Shown: positions 52,957 through 62,111, numbered from the stretch's first letter. The stretch is DNA of 64,000 nucleotides from Streptomyces sp. NBC_00287 (GCF_036173105.1 NZ_CP108053.1:1116001-1180000), one strand, 5' to 3'. Numbers and translations: made by a program. The notes: generated by a model not told the origin, from the sequence alone.

Positions 52957-53754
52957 GTGACGGACAGTGGATTCAGCCCGGACCAGATCGACACCAGCAC
53001 GCCTCACTCGGCACGCATTTACGATTGGTTCCTGGACGGAAAGGATCACTACCCGGTCGATGTCGAGGCAGCTCAGAAGATCATAAAGATCTTCCCCGGG
53101 GTCAAGGAGACGGCCTGGGCCAACCGTGAGTTCATGCAGCGCGCCACTCGGTTCTTAGCCGAGCGGGGCGTGAATCAGTTCCTGGACATCGGTACGGGAA
53201 TCCCCACCGAGCCGAACCTCCATCAGATCGCCCAGGAGGTAGCACCGAGTACTCGTGTGGTGTACGCGGACAACGATCCCATCGTCCTTCGGCACGCCGA
53301 AGCACTCCTCAGGGGCACGCTGGAGGGGCGTACCGCGTACATCCATGCCGACGTCCTAGATCCGCAGACCATCCTGCGCTACGCACGCGAACACCTGGAC
53401 TTCAGCCGCCCCATCGGACTGTCGCTGGTTGCCCTCATGCAGTTCGTGACCGACGAGCAAGGTCCCTACGACATCGTACGAACGCTGCTGGAACCGATGG
53501 TCTCCGGCAGCTACCTGATGCTGTCCCACGTCACTTATGAATTCAACCCGGAAATCTGGGACACCGTGGACGCCATCTACCGCGCCGGCGGGACCCCGGT
53601 CAGGGCCAGGGCACACGGCGAAGTTGTTGAATTCTTCAAGGACCTCGAAGTATGCGAGCCCGGCGTCGTGGTGGCGACCCACTGGCACCCCAACTCCGCG
53701 ATGCGAATTCGCGAGGAGCAACCCCTCTACGTGGGGGTGGGGCGCAAACCGTGA
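52957..53754 (+). CDS. SAM-dependent methyltransferase, SAV2177 family
   Basis: 265 aa, GTG start. STPHSARIYDWFLDGKDHYPVD is the hallmark of this Streptomyces family. SAM motif I is FLDIGTGIPTEPN, and VVYADNDPIVLRHAEALL binds the ribose. Substrate unknown across the family; it is often found beside XRE/DUF397 pairs, as here. Confidence 0.93.
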   Translation: MTDSGFSPDQIDTSTPHSARIYDWFLDGKDHYPVDVEAAQKIIKIFPGVKETAWANREFMQRATRFLAERGVNQFLDIGTGIPTEPNLHQIAQEVAPSTRVVYADNDPIVLRHAEALLRGTLEGRTAYIHADVLDPQTILRYAREHLDFSRPIGLSLVALMQFVTDEQGPYDIVRTLLEPMVSGSYLMLSHVTYEFNPEIWDTVDAIYRAGGTPVRARAHGEVVEFFKDLEVCEPGVVVATHWHPNSAMRIREEQPLYVGVGRKP

Positions 53755-53909
53755 GGGACCGCGGGCACTGACCTTGAAGTGACGTCGCAGTTGTGGTGTA
53801 TCTCAGGGGCAGAAGTGGCGCACCAGACCTCCGCTCTGCCTCTGGGGTCGTCGTCGACGACTCCGTTGTAGCACCAACGCGTGGCGAACTCTTCCTGAGG
53901 GAGTATCAA

Positions 53910-54422
53910 GTGCCCAACCGCAAAAACCGTTGGCGACGAAGTAGTTCGGTTAGCAACAACTCCGCGCGGCAGTCGAACTGGCCTGGGGAGGAGAGGAAAA
54001 ACCACCCCATCCTCGTGGAACCTGAAGGTGATCGCTTCCTCCGAGGCATCCACAATGTCCGCCACTTGGTAAATGGCGAATGGACCTGGGACGTCCTCGT
54101 GGCCCTCCACAACGGCCCACTCCAATACACAAACCTGCTCAACACGATTCGCGCACAGGACACCGACACCGGATGGCCGGTACGGAAGCACCGACGACTT
54201 CAGGACAGCCCGTTGAATCGGACTCTGCGGCGCCTGGAGCAGGGCGAACTCATCAGGCATAGCCGTGAACCTGCGTTCCCGTACAGGGCTACCTATGAAC
54301 TGTCGCCAGCTGCTAGGGAGTTAGTGGCCGCAGTAGGGCCGATGGTCCTGTGGGCTGAGCAGCATGTCGACCTTCTTGACCGAACCAAACAACGACGACG
54401 CGAAGAGGATCGGAGCCGCTGA
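53910..54422 (+). CDS. HxlR-family winged-helix regulator
   Basis: 170 aa from GTG 53910 (TGAGGGAG upstream); longer openings from 53793 add an atypical leader. VRHLVNGEWTWDVLVALHNGP, then LNRTLRRLEQGELIRHSREP and ELSPAARELVAAVGPM. Single-domain HxlR fold with an extra basic N-terminus. Confidence 0.8.
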   Translation: MPNRKNRWRRSSSVSNNSARQSNWPGEERKNHPILVEPEGDRFLRGIHNVRHLVNGEWTWDVLVALHNGPLQYTNLLNTIRAQDTDTGWPVRKHRRLQDSPLNRTLRRLEQGELIRHSREPAFPYRATYELSPAARELVAAVGPMVLWAEQHVDLLDRTKQRRREEDRSR

Positions 54423-54923
54423 GCGACCGTACACCTGCGCCCACGCGGGTTCTCGGTAACGCCTCGCCACCGAGGTCGTCAATTTTCCCAGCCCATCCCA
54501 TCAGGTGAAGCGGGCATCGCGGGCGTGCTCGCTGTAACGAGCGACAAGTCGTCGGTCGGTGACTACCTCGTCCCGCGAACTCCGGACAGGGCGGCCAATA
54601 TCTGTGTCAGGCGCTGAGGCGGCTCACATCCCCAACCGCACAGTGCCGTCAGTGCTGACGGTGGCCAGCCTGGTGCCGTCCGCGCCGAAATCCCTTGCCT
54701 TAGTGGGCATTTGGAGATGGTCTATGTCGGTAAGTAACTTTCATGACCGTCAGGCTTGAGGTGTTTGCCCCATACGTGCACCCTCGCGTCCATCGAGCTG
54801 CGAACCTGGCCGCCCGTTTACTCCGGCTCTCGTGCACGAAGTCCGTCTGGTTTGAAGATCAGGCAGAAACGCGCATCAGCAGCGGAACAGCACCGTCCGC
54901 CGCGTCCATGATCACGCTACGGC
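54423..54923. other. Non-coding stretch before the IS nest
   Basis: 500 bases. The only gene trace is a WD40 stub at 54624-54710. The left end of the IS5 element should lie near 54,760-54,920, but I could not define its inverted repeat. Confidence 0.45.
54624..54710 (-). pseudogene. Stub: last repeat of a WD40-repeat protein
   Basis: The minus-strand frame ends FGADGTRLATVSTDGTVRLGM, the typical beginning and end of one WD40 blade. Nothing upstream continues the propeller. Confidence 0.55.
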
Positions 54924-55331
54924 GTGAGCCAGCGGAAGCCGTACCCCAGCGACCTGTCCGACGCCCGATGGGCCTTAATCGAGCCGACGTTGACGGCCTG
55001 GAGAAAGGCTCGGCTCGACCGCAGGCCCACCGGGCAGCCAGCCAAGGTCGACCTGCGCGACGTATTCAACGCACTCCTCTACATCAACTGCACCGGAATC
55101 CCCTGGAAATACCTCCCGCACGACTTCCCCAACCACGGCACTGTCTACGCCTACTACGCCGCCTGGCGTGACGAGGGAATCCTCACCCACCTCAACTACG
55201 ACCTGACCGGCCTGGCCCGCGTGAAGGAAGGACGCAAGCCCGAACCGACCGCTTCCGTGATCGACACCCAGAGCGTGAAGACCTCCACCAACGTGCCCCT
55301 GACCAGCCAGGGAACCGACGCCGCCAAGAAG
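54924..55331 (+). pseudogene. IS5-family transposase, N-terminal part, interrupted by IS110
   Basis: GTG 54924. YPSDLSDARWALIEPTLTAW, LRDVFNALLYINCTGIPWKYLP and PTASVIDTQSVKTS form the DUF4096 / DDE N-terminus of IS5-family (IS1031/ISL2-like) transposases. The frame reaches GTDAAKK at 55331, where IS110 DNA begins. It resumes exactly in phase at 56962 with IVGRKRGILTDTIGL. The rest of the gene is missing beyond the IS630 insertion. Confidence 0.88.
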
Positions 55332-55352
55332 ACATCCGATGCGAAGAAGGAG

Positions 55353-56612
55353 TCAAGCGGCCAGGGCGAGGTGGGGTTCTCGTGTGGTTGGGAAGGCCAC
55401 GGCCTCGTTGAACGGGACGCGGTGGGAAAGGCAGTGGTGAAGGCAGCCGATCATCCGGTTGAACAGGTTCCTCTGGGCGGCCGTGTGTCGATCTCCGGCC
55501 TCACGTCGACGGTCGTAGTGGGCTCGGGCTCCCTCCGAGTGGGCCATCGCTGAGAAGGCCCACATGTAGCCGACGCCGGCCAGCCTCTGGTTCTTCACCC
55601 TGCGGGCCGCGACGGACACGCTCTTGCCGGAGGCCCTGGTGACGGGAGCGGATCCCGCGTACGCCTTCAGACCTCTGGCGTCGGCGAACCGGGTCCGGTC
55701 GTCGCCGATCTCGGCCAGAACTCGGGCCCCGCTGAGCGGGCCCAGCCCGGGAAAACTGGTGATGATCTCGGCGTCAGCGTGGGCTTCGAACGCCTGCACT
55801 GCGGCTTCGGCGAGATCATCGGCACTCGCGCATGCGGCCTCCAGCTGCCGAAGCAGCGCAACTGCCTGGCGTCCCATGGCCTCCTCGACAAGGGGAAGAT
55901 GGCGCATCTGAGAAGCGCGTAGCGCGCCATGCAAACGCTCGACCTCCCTGTCGATGGTGTTCTTGCGGCCGGCCTTCTTCAGCACGGCCCGCAGCTGCGC
56001 CCGGGTCAGCTTGGCCGCCTGGCGCGGGGTGGGCGCCGCGGCCAGGAGAGCCCGGGCTATGGCGTGATCGATGCCCTCGCGGCGGTGTCCGACGGCGGCC
56101 AGATAGCTGGGGAAATACTCGCGCAGGTGGGAGGTCAGCTTGTTGCCGGCCTGGGTTCGGTCCCAGACGGCGTCCTGCTGGGCACGGGCAAGGACCGCGA
56201 CGGCCTGGGCCACTTCGGAATCTGCGGGAAGCATGCGGTGAGCTGCGGCATCGGTGCGGAGGATGTTCGCCAGCACCATGGCGTCCAAGTGGTCGGACTT
56301 TTTGCGGGAGACCGTGTGCCGGTCCCGGCACCGGGCGGCGGCCATCGGATTGATGGCGTAGACGGGGCGGCCCGTCGCCCGCAGGCAGGCGACCAGGAGT
56401 CCGCGAGAGGTCTCGATGGCCACCGGAACGGGATCCTGCAGAGAGTCGCCGTGCTCGGCGAGCATCCGAAGCAGCTGGTCGAGCCCTTCCGCGGTGTCAT
56501 CGATGCGAGCCCGGGCAAGCAGTGAACCCGTTTCGTCGACGACGGCTATGTCGTGGTGGTCGCTGGCCCAGTCGATCCGCAGAACGCTCTCACTCGCCTC
56601 ACGCTTTCTCAT
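55353..56612 (-). CDS. IS110-family transposase (DEDD recombinase)
   Basis: 419 aa from ATG 56612 (openings at 56633 and 56687 are possible). RuvC-like domain: VLRIDWASDHHDIAVVDETG (first Asp), VAIETSRGLLVACLRATG (Glu), and SRKKSDHLDAMVLANILRTD (the two Asp). C-terminal Tnp_2 domain: IITSFPGLGPLSGARVLAEIGD with the SxGxxxxT-type Ser region YAGSAPVTRASGKS. All catalytic residues appear present, so the element may be active. Confidence 0.94.
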   Translation of the reverse strand: MRKREASESVLRIDWASDHHDIAVVDETGSLLARARIDDTAEGLDQLLRMLAEHGDSLQDPVPVAIETSRGLLVACLRATGRPVYAINPMAAARCRDRHTVSRKKSDHLDAMVLANILRTDAAAHRMLPADSEVAQAVAVLARAQQDAVWDRTQAGNKLTSHLREYFPSYLAAVGHRREGIDHAIARALLAAAPTPRQAAKLTRAQLRAVLKKAGRKNTIDREVERLHGALRASQMRHLPLVEEAMGRQAVALLRQLEAACASADDLAEAAVQAFEAHADAEIITSFPGLGPLSGARVLAEIGDDRTRFADARGLKAYAGSAPVTRASGKSVSVAARRVKNQRLAGVGYMWAFSAMAHSEGARAHYDRRREAGDRHTAAQRNLFNRMIGCLHHCLSHRVPFNEAVAFPTTREPHLALAA

Positions 56613-56630
56613 CGCACCTGTGTTTTGGCT

Positions 56631-56910
56631 GGTCATAGCCGTGCAGGGCATGCGTCTCTCTAATGGAAGGGCTCGGTGGCCCGACATCCGATTAGCCGTT
56701 CATGACCCCAGCGACCTGCGGGGCCCTCGGTCTTGATCGGAGCTGGATGGCTCCCGAGCACGTAAGAGGTAGTTCCCGCAGGGGGCTTGGACCACGATCA
56801 TCATCGGTGATCAAGTGATCGCTCTCGACGCCGACTGCGAGCGTCAGCACACGTCAGTCTTCTTTGAGGGCTCAAGGCCCGGATCGTCGGCAGACGTTGT
56901 GCTGACGCCG
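56631..56910 (-). ncRNA. Candidate IS110 bridge RNA with readable target and donor guides
   Basis: Transcribed leftward, upstream of the transposase. First loop: stem CGTCAGCAC(a)ACGT / ACGTGTGCTGACG (plus-strand 56894-56906 with 56842-56854) encloses CTGCCGACGATC (56893 to 56882), a GGGC-CTTGA-GCCC hairpin, and AAGAAGA (56864 to 56858). The first matches the right flank of the insertion, the second the left flank. Second loop: ATCGGATGTC (56692 to 56683) and CCATTAG (56666 to 56660), separated by a GGGC...GCCC hairpin, match the element's own two ends. GGTCAT/ATGACC (56631-56636 / 56702-56707) may close it. Target loop first and donor loop second is the order known for IS621. Exact RNA ends are unknown. 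Confidence 0.8.
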
Positions 56911-56961
56911 GCGGCCGGCGCCGAGGAGGCGCCTTCAGCGACCTCAGCTACCGCCCATTAG

Positions 56962-57007
56962 ATCGTCGGCAGGAAACGGGGCATCCTCACCGACACGATC
57001 GGACTTA
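56962..57007 (+). pseudogene. IS5 transposase, second fragment between IS110 and IS630
   Basis: 46 bp reading IVGRKRGILTDTIGL in phase with the 54924 fragment. It ends at the TA target of the IS630 element. Confidence 0.85.
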
Positions 57008-58168
57008 CTGAGATTGAACTCGGGTTGTCGCAGTTGCTGACAGGGCTTGATCCTCGCGGTATTCCGTTGTCATGAGGTACGCGCAGGGCGGCGGTCTGTC
57101 GGACGAGCGCCGGCAGTTCCGCGAGGGGATCCGCATGATGGCCGCAGAGCGGTTCGCCGCTGGTGAGCCGAGTTCGGCGATCGCGGCGGAGTTACGGGTC
57201 AGCGTCCGGTCGGTGCAGCGGTGGCGGCGGTTGTGGGACAAGGGCGGCCCGCGGGCCCTGCGGTCAGCGGGATCCGCCTCCGTTCCCCGGTTGAGCGATG
57301 CCCAGTTCGCCCAGCTGGAGGCGGAGTTGGCGAAGGGGCCGGTGGCGCACGGCTGGCCGGACCAGCGCTGGACACTGTCACGGGTGAAGACCGTGATCGG
57401 CCGGCGTTTCCATAAGAGCTACACCCTGCAAGGGGTGCGCAAGCTGCTGATCAGGCATGGCTTCTCCTGCCAGGTGCCGACCAGACGGGCCGTCGAACGC
57501 GACGAGGAGGCCATCTGTGGCTGGGTGAAGGAGACCTGGCCGCACGTGGAAACACCGCGGCGGCGCTCGACGCATGGGTCGTCTTCGAGGACGAAGCCGG
57601 CTTCTCGATGACGCCGCCCACCGCACGCACGTGGGCCAGGCGCGGCCACACCCCGGTGATCAGGGTGCGCGGCCGCACCTCGCGCCAGCTGTCCATCGCC
57701 GCCCTGGCCTGCTACAAGACAGGCCAACCCTCCCGCCTGATCTACCGGCCCAAGCGGCATGGCAGCCGACGTGAGGGCCGCCGGAGCTTTGCCTGGACGG
57801 ACTACCGAGACCTCCTGATCGCCGCTCACCGTCAGCTCCGCGCCCCCATCATCCTTATCTGGGACAACCTCGGCACTCATCTCTGCGCGGACATGCGCCG
57901 CTTCATCGACGGCCAGAACTGGCTGACCGTCGTCCAGTTACCCGCCTACGCTCCCGAGCTCAACCCGGTCGAAGGCATCTGGTCGCTGCTGCGACGCGGC
58001 TACACCACCAACGTCGCCTTCACCAACACAGACCACCTCATCCGCACCGTCCGCCAGGGACTCCGCAAGATCCAGTACCGGCCGGCCCTCCTCGACGGCT
58101 GCCTCGCAGAAACGGGACTCACCCTCCACCCCTCATAACCCAATACGACAACCCGAGTTCAAGCTCAG
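57008..58168 (+). mobile_element. IS630-family element, 1,161 bp, with TA duplication
   Basis: 23-bp terminal inverted repeats at 57008-57030 and 58146-58168 (CTGAG[A/C]TTGAACTCGGGTTG...) differ at one position. They are flanked by TA at 57006-57007 and 58169-58170, the target duplication of the IS630/Tc1 superfamily. After the right TA the IS5 reading frame does not continue recognisably, so IS5 DNA was lost on that side. Confidence 0.93.
57072..58138 (+). CDS. IS630-family transposase in two frames (-1 frameshift near 57,552)
   Basis: First frame (57072-57611): RFAAGEPSSAIAAELRVSVRSV HTH, then WTLSRVKTVIGRRFHKSYTLQ. At about 57551-57556 (GTGGAAACACC) the sense continues one base back as ENTAAALDAWVVFEDEAGFS, joining the frame that runs to 58138. 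DDE residues: VFEDEAGF, ILIWDNLGTH and PELNPVEGIW. A -1 slip at GGAAAC would make a full 355-aa enzyme, as in several IS630 relatives; a disabling mutation is the alternative. Confidence 0.85.
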
Positions 58169-58402
58169 TAAAGCACCCCAACTTTCGCCAACGTGTGCGA
58201 AGTTCATTCCTTCGGGCGTAGATGAGCCACGAGAGGTGCTCAACCAACTCGTACGGAACATCGAGCATGGAAGGATACGGAACCAACGAAGCCCCCGGCC
58301 GATGGCGTGCTGAGTGAGATCACCACACCAACGACGAGGGGCTTCGCCGTGTCACTCCACCTGACCAACCGATTTCATCCCCAGGCGCAGGATGAAAGAG
58401 GC
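58169..58402. other. Short non-coding stretch after the IS nest
   Basis: 234 bases. GAAGCCCC (about 58286) and GGGGCTTC (about 58343) form an 8-bp inverted repeat with a long loop, perhaps an IS remnant or a terminator of the leftward operon. I looked for a precursor peptide here on both strands and did not find one. Confidence 0.4.
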
Positions 58403-59782
58403 TCAATAAGACTGTCCACTGCACACCGGTGAAACACCGTGCAAACCTGCACCCGGCCACCACGATGTCGCCAAAGACAAGAGTTCTGCGAGTCTGTCAG
58501 CATGGCGAGCTCCTCGGAATATCTCCTCCAGCCCGAGACCAGTGATGATCCCGCCGTCCTGCGTCGACAGCCAGAGCAGACAGGACGGTGTGCGGTCCCG
58601 GCTCTCGCAAACTCGACCGTCTGGTTTCACAACAAGCCATTTACCCACAACCCGCCTACCGGGATTCGCATGCGTCGAGAGGCCCATAGATACACTGCGG
58701 CGCTCACGAAGTGCAGCGTGCGCCCGAAAACCAGTGCCCTCGATATCCGCTTCCTGTAGCACACGACCCACTGCCAGGGCGTTGACGACACTCCAACTGG
58801 CGCCAATGCCAGCCCCGATGGCGTGACGGTGCGCACGTGTAGTCCGCGTCGTCAGGCGCGAGGGGGTGAAGGCTCCTCTTCTAAGCCAGCCACCAACGCT
58901 GAATGCGCCCTGGAATGAATGATGTTCCCGCAGAACGGCTCCCACTTGTATTGCCGTCCTCCGGAGAGTTTCCTCGTCCTGCCCGGATAGCGCTAGCGTC
59001 GAACAGGACGCATGCCATAGTGCCCCGCTGCTTCGGTCGAAGACCAGCCCTTCCTCCTGCGGCCGCAGCGTGACAACACGCTCACCGATCACCATCCCAG
59101 ACGTGGCCACAGGCACACCTGGCAACATCGGCTGGACGACAGCCCGCTCAGAGGTCAGATGCAACCAAGCACTCGCCTGCCCCGCGCCCACCGGATCACG
59201 GACGACGCGCACGGACTCCAGGGCTTCTTGCACGGGGAGCCGACGATCTCCAAAGCACAGGACGCCGTAACCCATGTCAATGTCCGCACACGCCTGCGAA
59301 AGATCGTTGAACGGTGCCAGAACCTCCCGAGTCGGCGTCGTAACCAGTCCAGCTCGTCTCCATACCTCGGTGACCGCACCGGGGTATTCGAGACGTGCCA
59401 ATTCCTGAGACCGCGAGTCAAGCACCCGCCTGCCATCGAACGCGGGGGCTACCACGTTGGAATCTGAGATCACCAAGGCTCGACGGCGCGGATCGAAGCC
59501 GGCCAATTGTGCGACTACCGCGGGAGGAGGATCGGTCAGCACCGAATGAAGCGCATGGAAGATGCCGGTCGGGCTGGTGTACCCCAGCGCCACGGAACCC
59601 CGGTCAGCATCGCCGGTCCATGAGTGTTCATTCGCGATGATATGCAGGCTCTTCCCCAAGTTTTTCTCGATAACCCGCGCCAGAGACCGAAACTCGTCTT
59701 TCGGCCTGCCGATCAAGATGATTCCACGATCGCCCAGGACGCCGCTGACCTTAGACCAGTCGAGAGAGGATTCCGTGGTCAT
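58403..59782 (-). CDS. ATP-grasp-like protein of the radical SAM operon (tentative)
   Basis: 459 aa. The N-terminal third reads like a nucleotide-fold domain (RGIILIGRPKDEFRSLARVI, RRRALVISDSNVVAPAFDG). The centre has AWLHLTSERAVVQPMLPGVP, VATSGMVIGERVVTLRPQEE and LREHHSFQGAFSVGGWLRRG, followed by FTPSRLTTRTTRAHR. That is the order and spacing of an ATP-grasp enzyme (Lys/Glu nucleotide site, then Glu and an Asn/Arg metal loop), though the metal residues are not canonical. If right, it forms an amide or ester bond on the pathway product. Its ATG overlaps the MFS stop (TGATG). Confidence 0.5.
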   Translation of the reverse strand: MTTESSLDWSKVSGVLGDRGIILIGRPKDEFRSLARVIEKNLGKSLHIIANEHSWTGDADRGSVALGYTSPTGIFHALHSVLTDPPPAVVAQLAGFDPRRRALVISDSNVVAPAFDGRRVLDSRSQELARLEYPGAVTEVWRRAGLVTTPTREVLAPFNDLSQACADIDMGYGVLCFGDRRLPVQEALESVRVVRDPVGAGQASAWLHLTSERAVVQPMLPGVPVATSGMVIGERVVTLRPQEEGLVFDRSSGALWHASCSTLALSGQDEETLRRTAIQVGAVLREHHSFQGAFSVGGWLRRGAFTPSRLTTRTTRAHRHAIGAGIGASWSVVNALAVGRVLQEADIEGTGFRAHAALRERRSVSMGLSTHANPGRRVVGKWLVVKPDGRVCESRDRTPSCLLWLSTQDGGIITGLGLEEIFRGARHADRLAELLSLATSWWPGAGLHGVSPVCSGQSY

Positions 59783-61059
59783 CAGGCCGCACCAGCCTCC
59801 GCTTTGGGCGGGGACTGGCCCAATTCGAGGTCATCGAGCGTACGAATACGACGAACCTGTCGGGACAACGGCCAGAGAGTGGATGTCACCAGCCCAACGG
59901 AGGCAAGAACAAGCGTTCCACGCAAACCCAGCAGGGTGGAAGCAAGAGCACCTCCCAGGAGGGCACCGATCGGATCTGCTCCGGAGGAAAGGAACCTTAG
60001 AGAAGACGTCACCCGCCCCAGCAGTGGGTCCGGTGTCCGTACCTGCTTGATGGACTCGCTCACCACCAGGTTGACGACGACGACAATGGTCCAGAGGAAC
60101 TCGCATACGGACACGACTACCAGGGAGAGCCACTGATTCCCCGCAGGCAGCATGGGGATAACAACGGCGATAGCTCCAGGCAGAGCGTAGACAGCAACCA
60201 TGACGCGCCCGTATCCGAGACGATCGGCGATCCAGGTACTGGCCGATACAGCCAAAATGCCGGCAATTCCTGTGCAGGTTCCGGCGATACCGAGCTGAAG
60301 CGGGGTCAGGTGCAGTTCACGCAGAGCGAAAAGGGTGAAGACAGCGAAGAACATAGCGTGGAACACGTTGTAGTGACCCGCCGCCAGGGCCAGTGGGCGC
60401 TGCACCGAGTCCCGCCACAGATAGCTGAAACCACGCCGAATTGCGCTGAAGTGGCCCTCGGAGTGCTCCTCCCGCTCTGGAGGCACACGCGGCGTGCCCT
60501 GTAGAAATATTACGCCAATCAGGTAGCTCGCTGCATCAGCAAGCAGAGCAAGCGGTGCTCCAAGTATCTGGACGAGGACCCCCGCCAGCCCCGGGCCCGC
60601 CACATCGGCTGCGGCCACACTTCCCTGCATCCATGAGTTCGCTGTCGTCAGGGAGCCTCGTTCTACGAGCCTGGGTACGACTGCAGCCTTCGCACTGTCG
60701 TACACGAGTGTGAGAGCACCCACTGCGAATGCAGCCACGCACATGACGGGAACGGAGACATAATCTACCGCGTACAGCAAGGGGATCGAGCCGATCACGG
60801 CCAGACGCAACACATTGCACACCTGCATGAGCCGTATGCGTTCGAACCTGTCGGCCATGACGCCGGCAGAGAGCCCGAACACAAGGTTGGCGGCCGATCC
60901 CGACGCTGCCAGGACCCCCATCTCCCACGCACTCACATCGAGTGTTACGGCTGCAACCAGCGGCAAGGCGAAGAGGGTCACCTGGGACCCCGCCAGTGAC
61001 GCGGTTTCCGAAACCCAGAGCCGCGCAAAGCCCGGGCCTACCGAGCGGATACTTTTCAC
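59782..61059 (-). CDS. MFS exporter (MFS_3, enterobactin-exporter-like)
   Basis: 425 aa with about twelve hydrophobic helices. FARLWVSETASLAGSQVTLFALP at the N-terminus and GVMADRFERIRLMQVCNVLR (the loop 2-3 signature) are typical of the class that exports siderophores and other natural products. Overlaps ThiF by ATGA and the next gene by one base. Likely exports, and gives resistance to, the operon's product. Confidence 0.88.
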   Translation of the reverse strand: MKSIRSVGPGFARLWVSETASLAGSQVTLFALPLVAAVTLDVSAWEMGVLAASGSAANLVFGLSAGVMADRFERIRLMQVCNVLRLAVIGSIPLLYAVDYVSVPVMCVAAFAVGALTLVYDSAKAAVVPRLVERGSLTTANSWMQGSVAAADVAGPGLAGVLVQILGAPLALLADAASYLIGVIFLQGTPRVPPEREEHSEGHFSAIRRGFSYLWRDSVQRPLALAAGHYNVFHAMFFAVFTLFALRELHLTPLQLGIAGTCTGIAGILAVSASTWIADRLGYGRVMVAVYALPGAIAVVIPMLPAGNQWLSLVVVSVCEFLWTIVVVVNLVVSESIKQVRTPDPLLGRVTSSLRFLSSGADPIGALLGGALASTLLGLRGTLVLASVGLVTSTLWPLSRQVRRIRTLDDLELGQSPPKAEAGAA

Positions 61060-62099
61060 GTCCGCGCTCCCACAGAACAGTGCCCCTCACAGGCTCGTAC
61101 AGGTGGCTGCACCGAACGCCTAACAGCGGGTGTGCCGAAGTCAACAGTTACTCGGGCATTCAGCGACACGGGGGTGTCCCCGCACAAGTATTGGACGATG
61201 TCGTGTGCCCCCCACGCGGACACGACAGTATTGGTCGGGCCGAAGGACCAGGGTGTCGGCTGCCGGAGTTCCCTCTCCAACTGTTGCTCCAGATCGCTCA
61301 GCTGCCCCAGACGCCACTGATCGAAGCACCCCAGACAGTGTCCCAACCCTGGATCAAGCAAAGGCCCCCAGTAGCCCTCCTCATGGCCCACTGCGGCACG
61401 CATCCAAGGTGTGCCACTGGCCAGGCACCATTTCCATGCGATGGTTCCAACCTCGCCGGGAGTGTCAGCGCACACGACGAGCATGTCGACCCTGGAGACG
61501 TCAGACAGGTCGTCCGGCACCTCTACTTTGCGGTGGATCGTCCGTACCTGCAGCTCAGGGTCAAGAGCGCGCAGCCGAGACGCCAGCGCCTCAGTCTTGG
61601 GCCGTCCTATGTCCTCACCCGTGAACGCCAACTGGCGGTTAAGGTTGTGGATTTGGACTTGGTCGTAGTCGATCAAAACGAGAGACCCGACGCCGGCGGC
61701 CACGAGATGCTGGGCGACCACAGCGCCCACACCGCCGACTCCCAGCAGCGCGACCGACGCCCTCATGAGCCGATCGGTCATGGCATCGGGATCCGCACCG
61801 AACAAGGTCAGATATCCGAACTGTCGCTCCAAGCGCGGTGGCACCGACACGACTGTGGACGACTTACGGAGCCAGCCCATGCGCTCGAGTTCCTCGACGA
61901 GTTGCAGGAACTGGCGTCCGCCGACCGCGTCCCAGCGGTCGTGCAACAGCCAGCCCTGACGCAACTGAGCGAGTGTTTTCTCTGACCACGCACGGGGCGC
62001 GCGCACGCGAAGGGACTGCCGCCCTTGAATGAGCACAAACCCGTCGTCGACCAGCGTCGAGGAAACAGTCTCGAGGAGACGCACAACACCTTCGGACAT
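61056..62099 (-). CDS. E1/ThiF-family adenylating enzyme with an N-terminal extension
   Basis: 347 aa. The first 95 residues are not E1-like; a small alpha/beta region (VDDGFVLIQGRQSLRVRAP) could be a peptide-binding winged-helix domain. E1 core: VALLGVGGVGAVVAQHLVAA (Gly loop 120-125), LVLIDYDQVQIHNLNRQ (Asp144/146, Asn/Arg 152-155), Lys168, and two Cys pairs C255/C258 and C337/C341 for zinc. Cys210 or Cys225 could be the thioester residue. In MccB- and PaaA-type pathways this fold adenylates a peptide carboxylate. Twelve bases after the radical SAM gene. Confidence 0.88.
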   Translation of the reverse strand: MSEGVVRLLETVSSTLVDDGFVLIQGRQSLRVRAPRAWSEKTLAQLRQGWLLHDRWDAVGGRQFLQLVEELERMGWLRKSSTVVSVPPRLERQFGYLTLFGADPDAMTDRLMRASVALLGVGGVGAVVAQHLVAAGVGSLVLIDYDQVQIHNLNRQLAFTGEDIGRPKTEALASRLRALDPELQVRTIHRKVEVPDDLSDVSRVDMLVVCADTPGEVGTIAWKWCLASGTPWMRAAVGHEEGYWGPLLDPGLGHCLGCFDQWRLGQLSDLEQQLERELRQPTPWSFGPTNTVVSAWGAHDIVQYLCGDTPVSLNARVTVDFGTPAVRRSVQPPVRACEGHCSVGART

Positions 62100-62111
62100 C
62101 CGGACCTCGCA

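Larger units (their letters stand above)
55332..56961 (-). mobile_element. IS110-family element, 1,630 bp, inserted in the IS5 transposase gene
   Basis: Boundaries come from the in-frame split of the IS5 gene; they can slide by up to 3 bp because AGA is shared. Read on the minus strand, both junctions show a CT core: ...GACGAT-CT-AATGGG at the 5' side and ...GGATGT-CT-TCTTGG at the 3' side, with the empty site GACGAT-CT-TCTTGG. There are no terminal inverted repeats, as expected for IS110. About 350 bp of non-coding DNA precede the transposase. Confidence 0.88.

Noticed and set aside
58286..58350. Inverted repeat GAAGCCCC / GGGGCTTC
   Set aside because: Loop of about 49 bases and no known partner; too weak to call a terminator or IS end.
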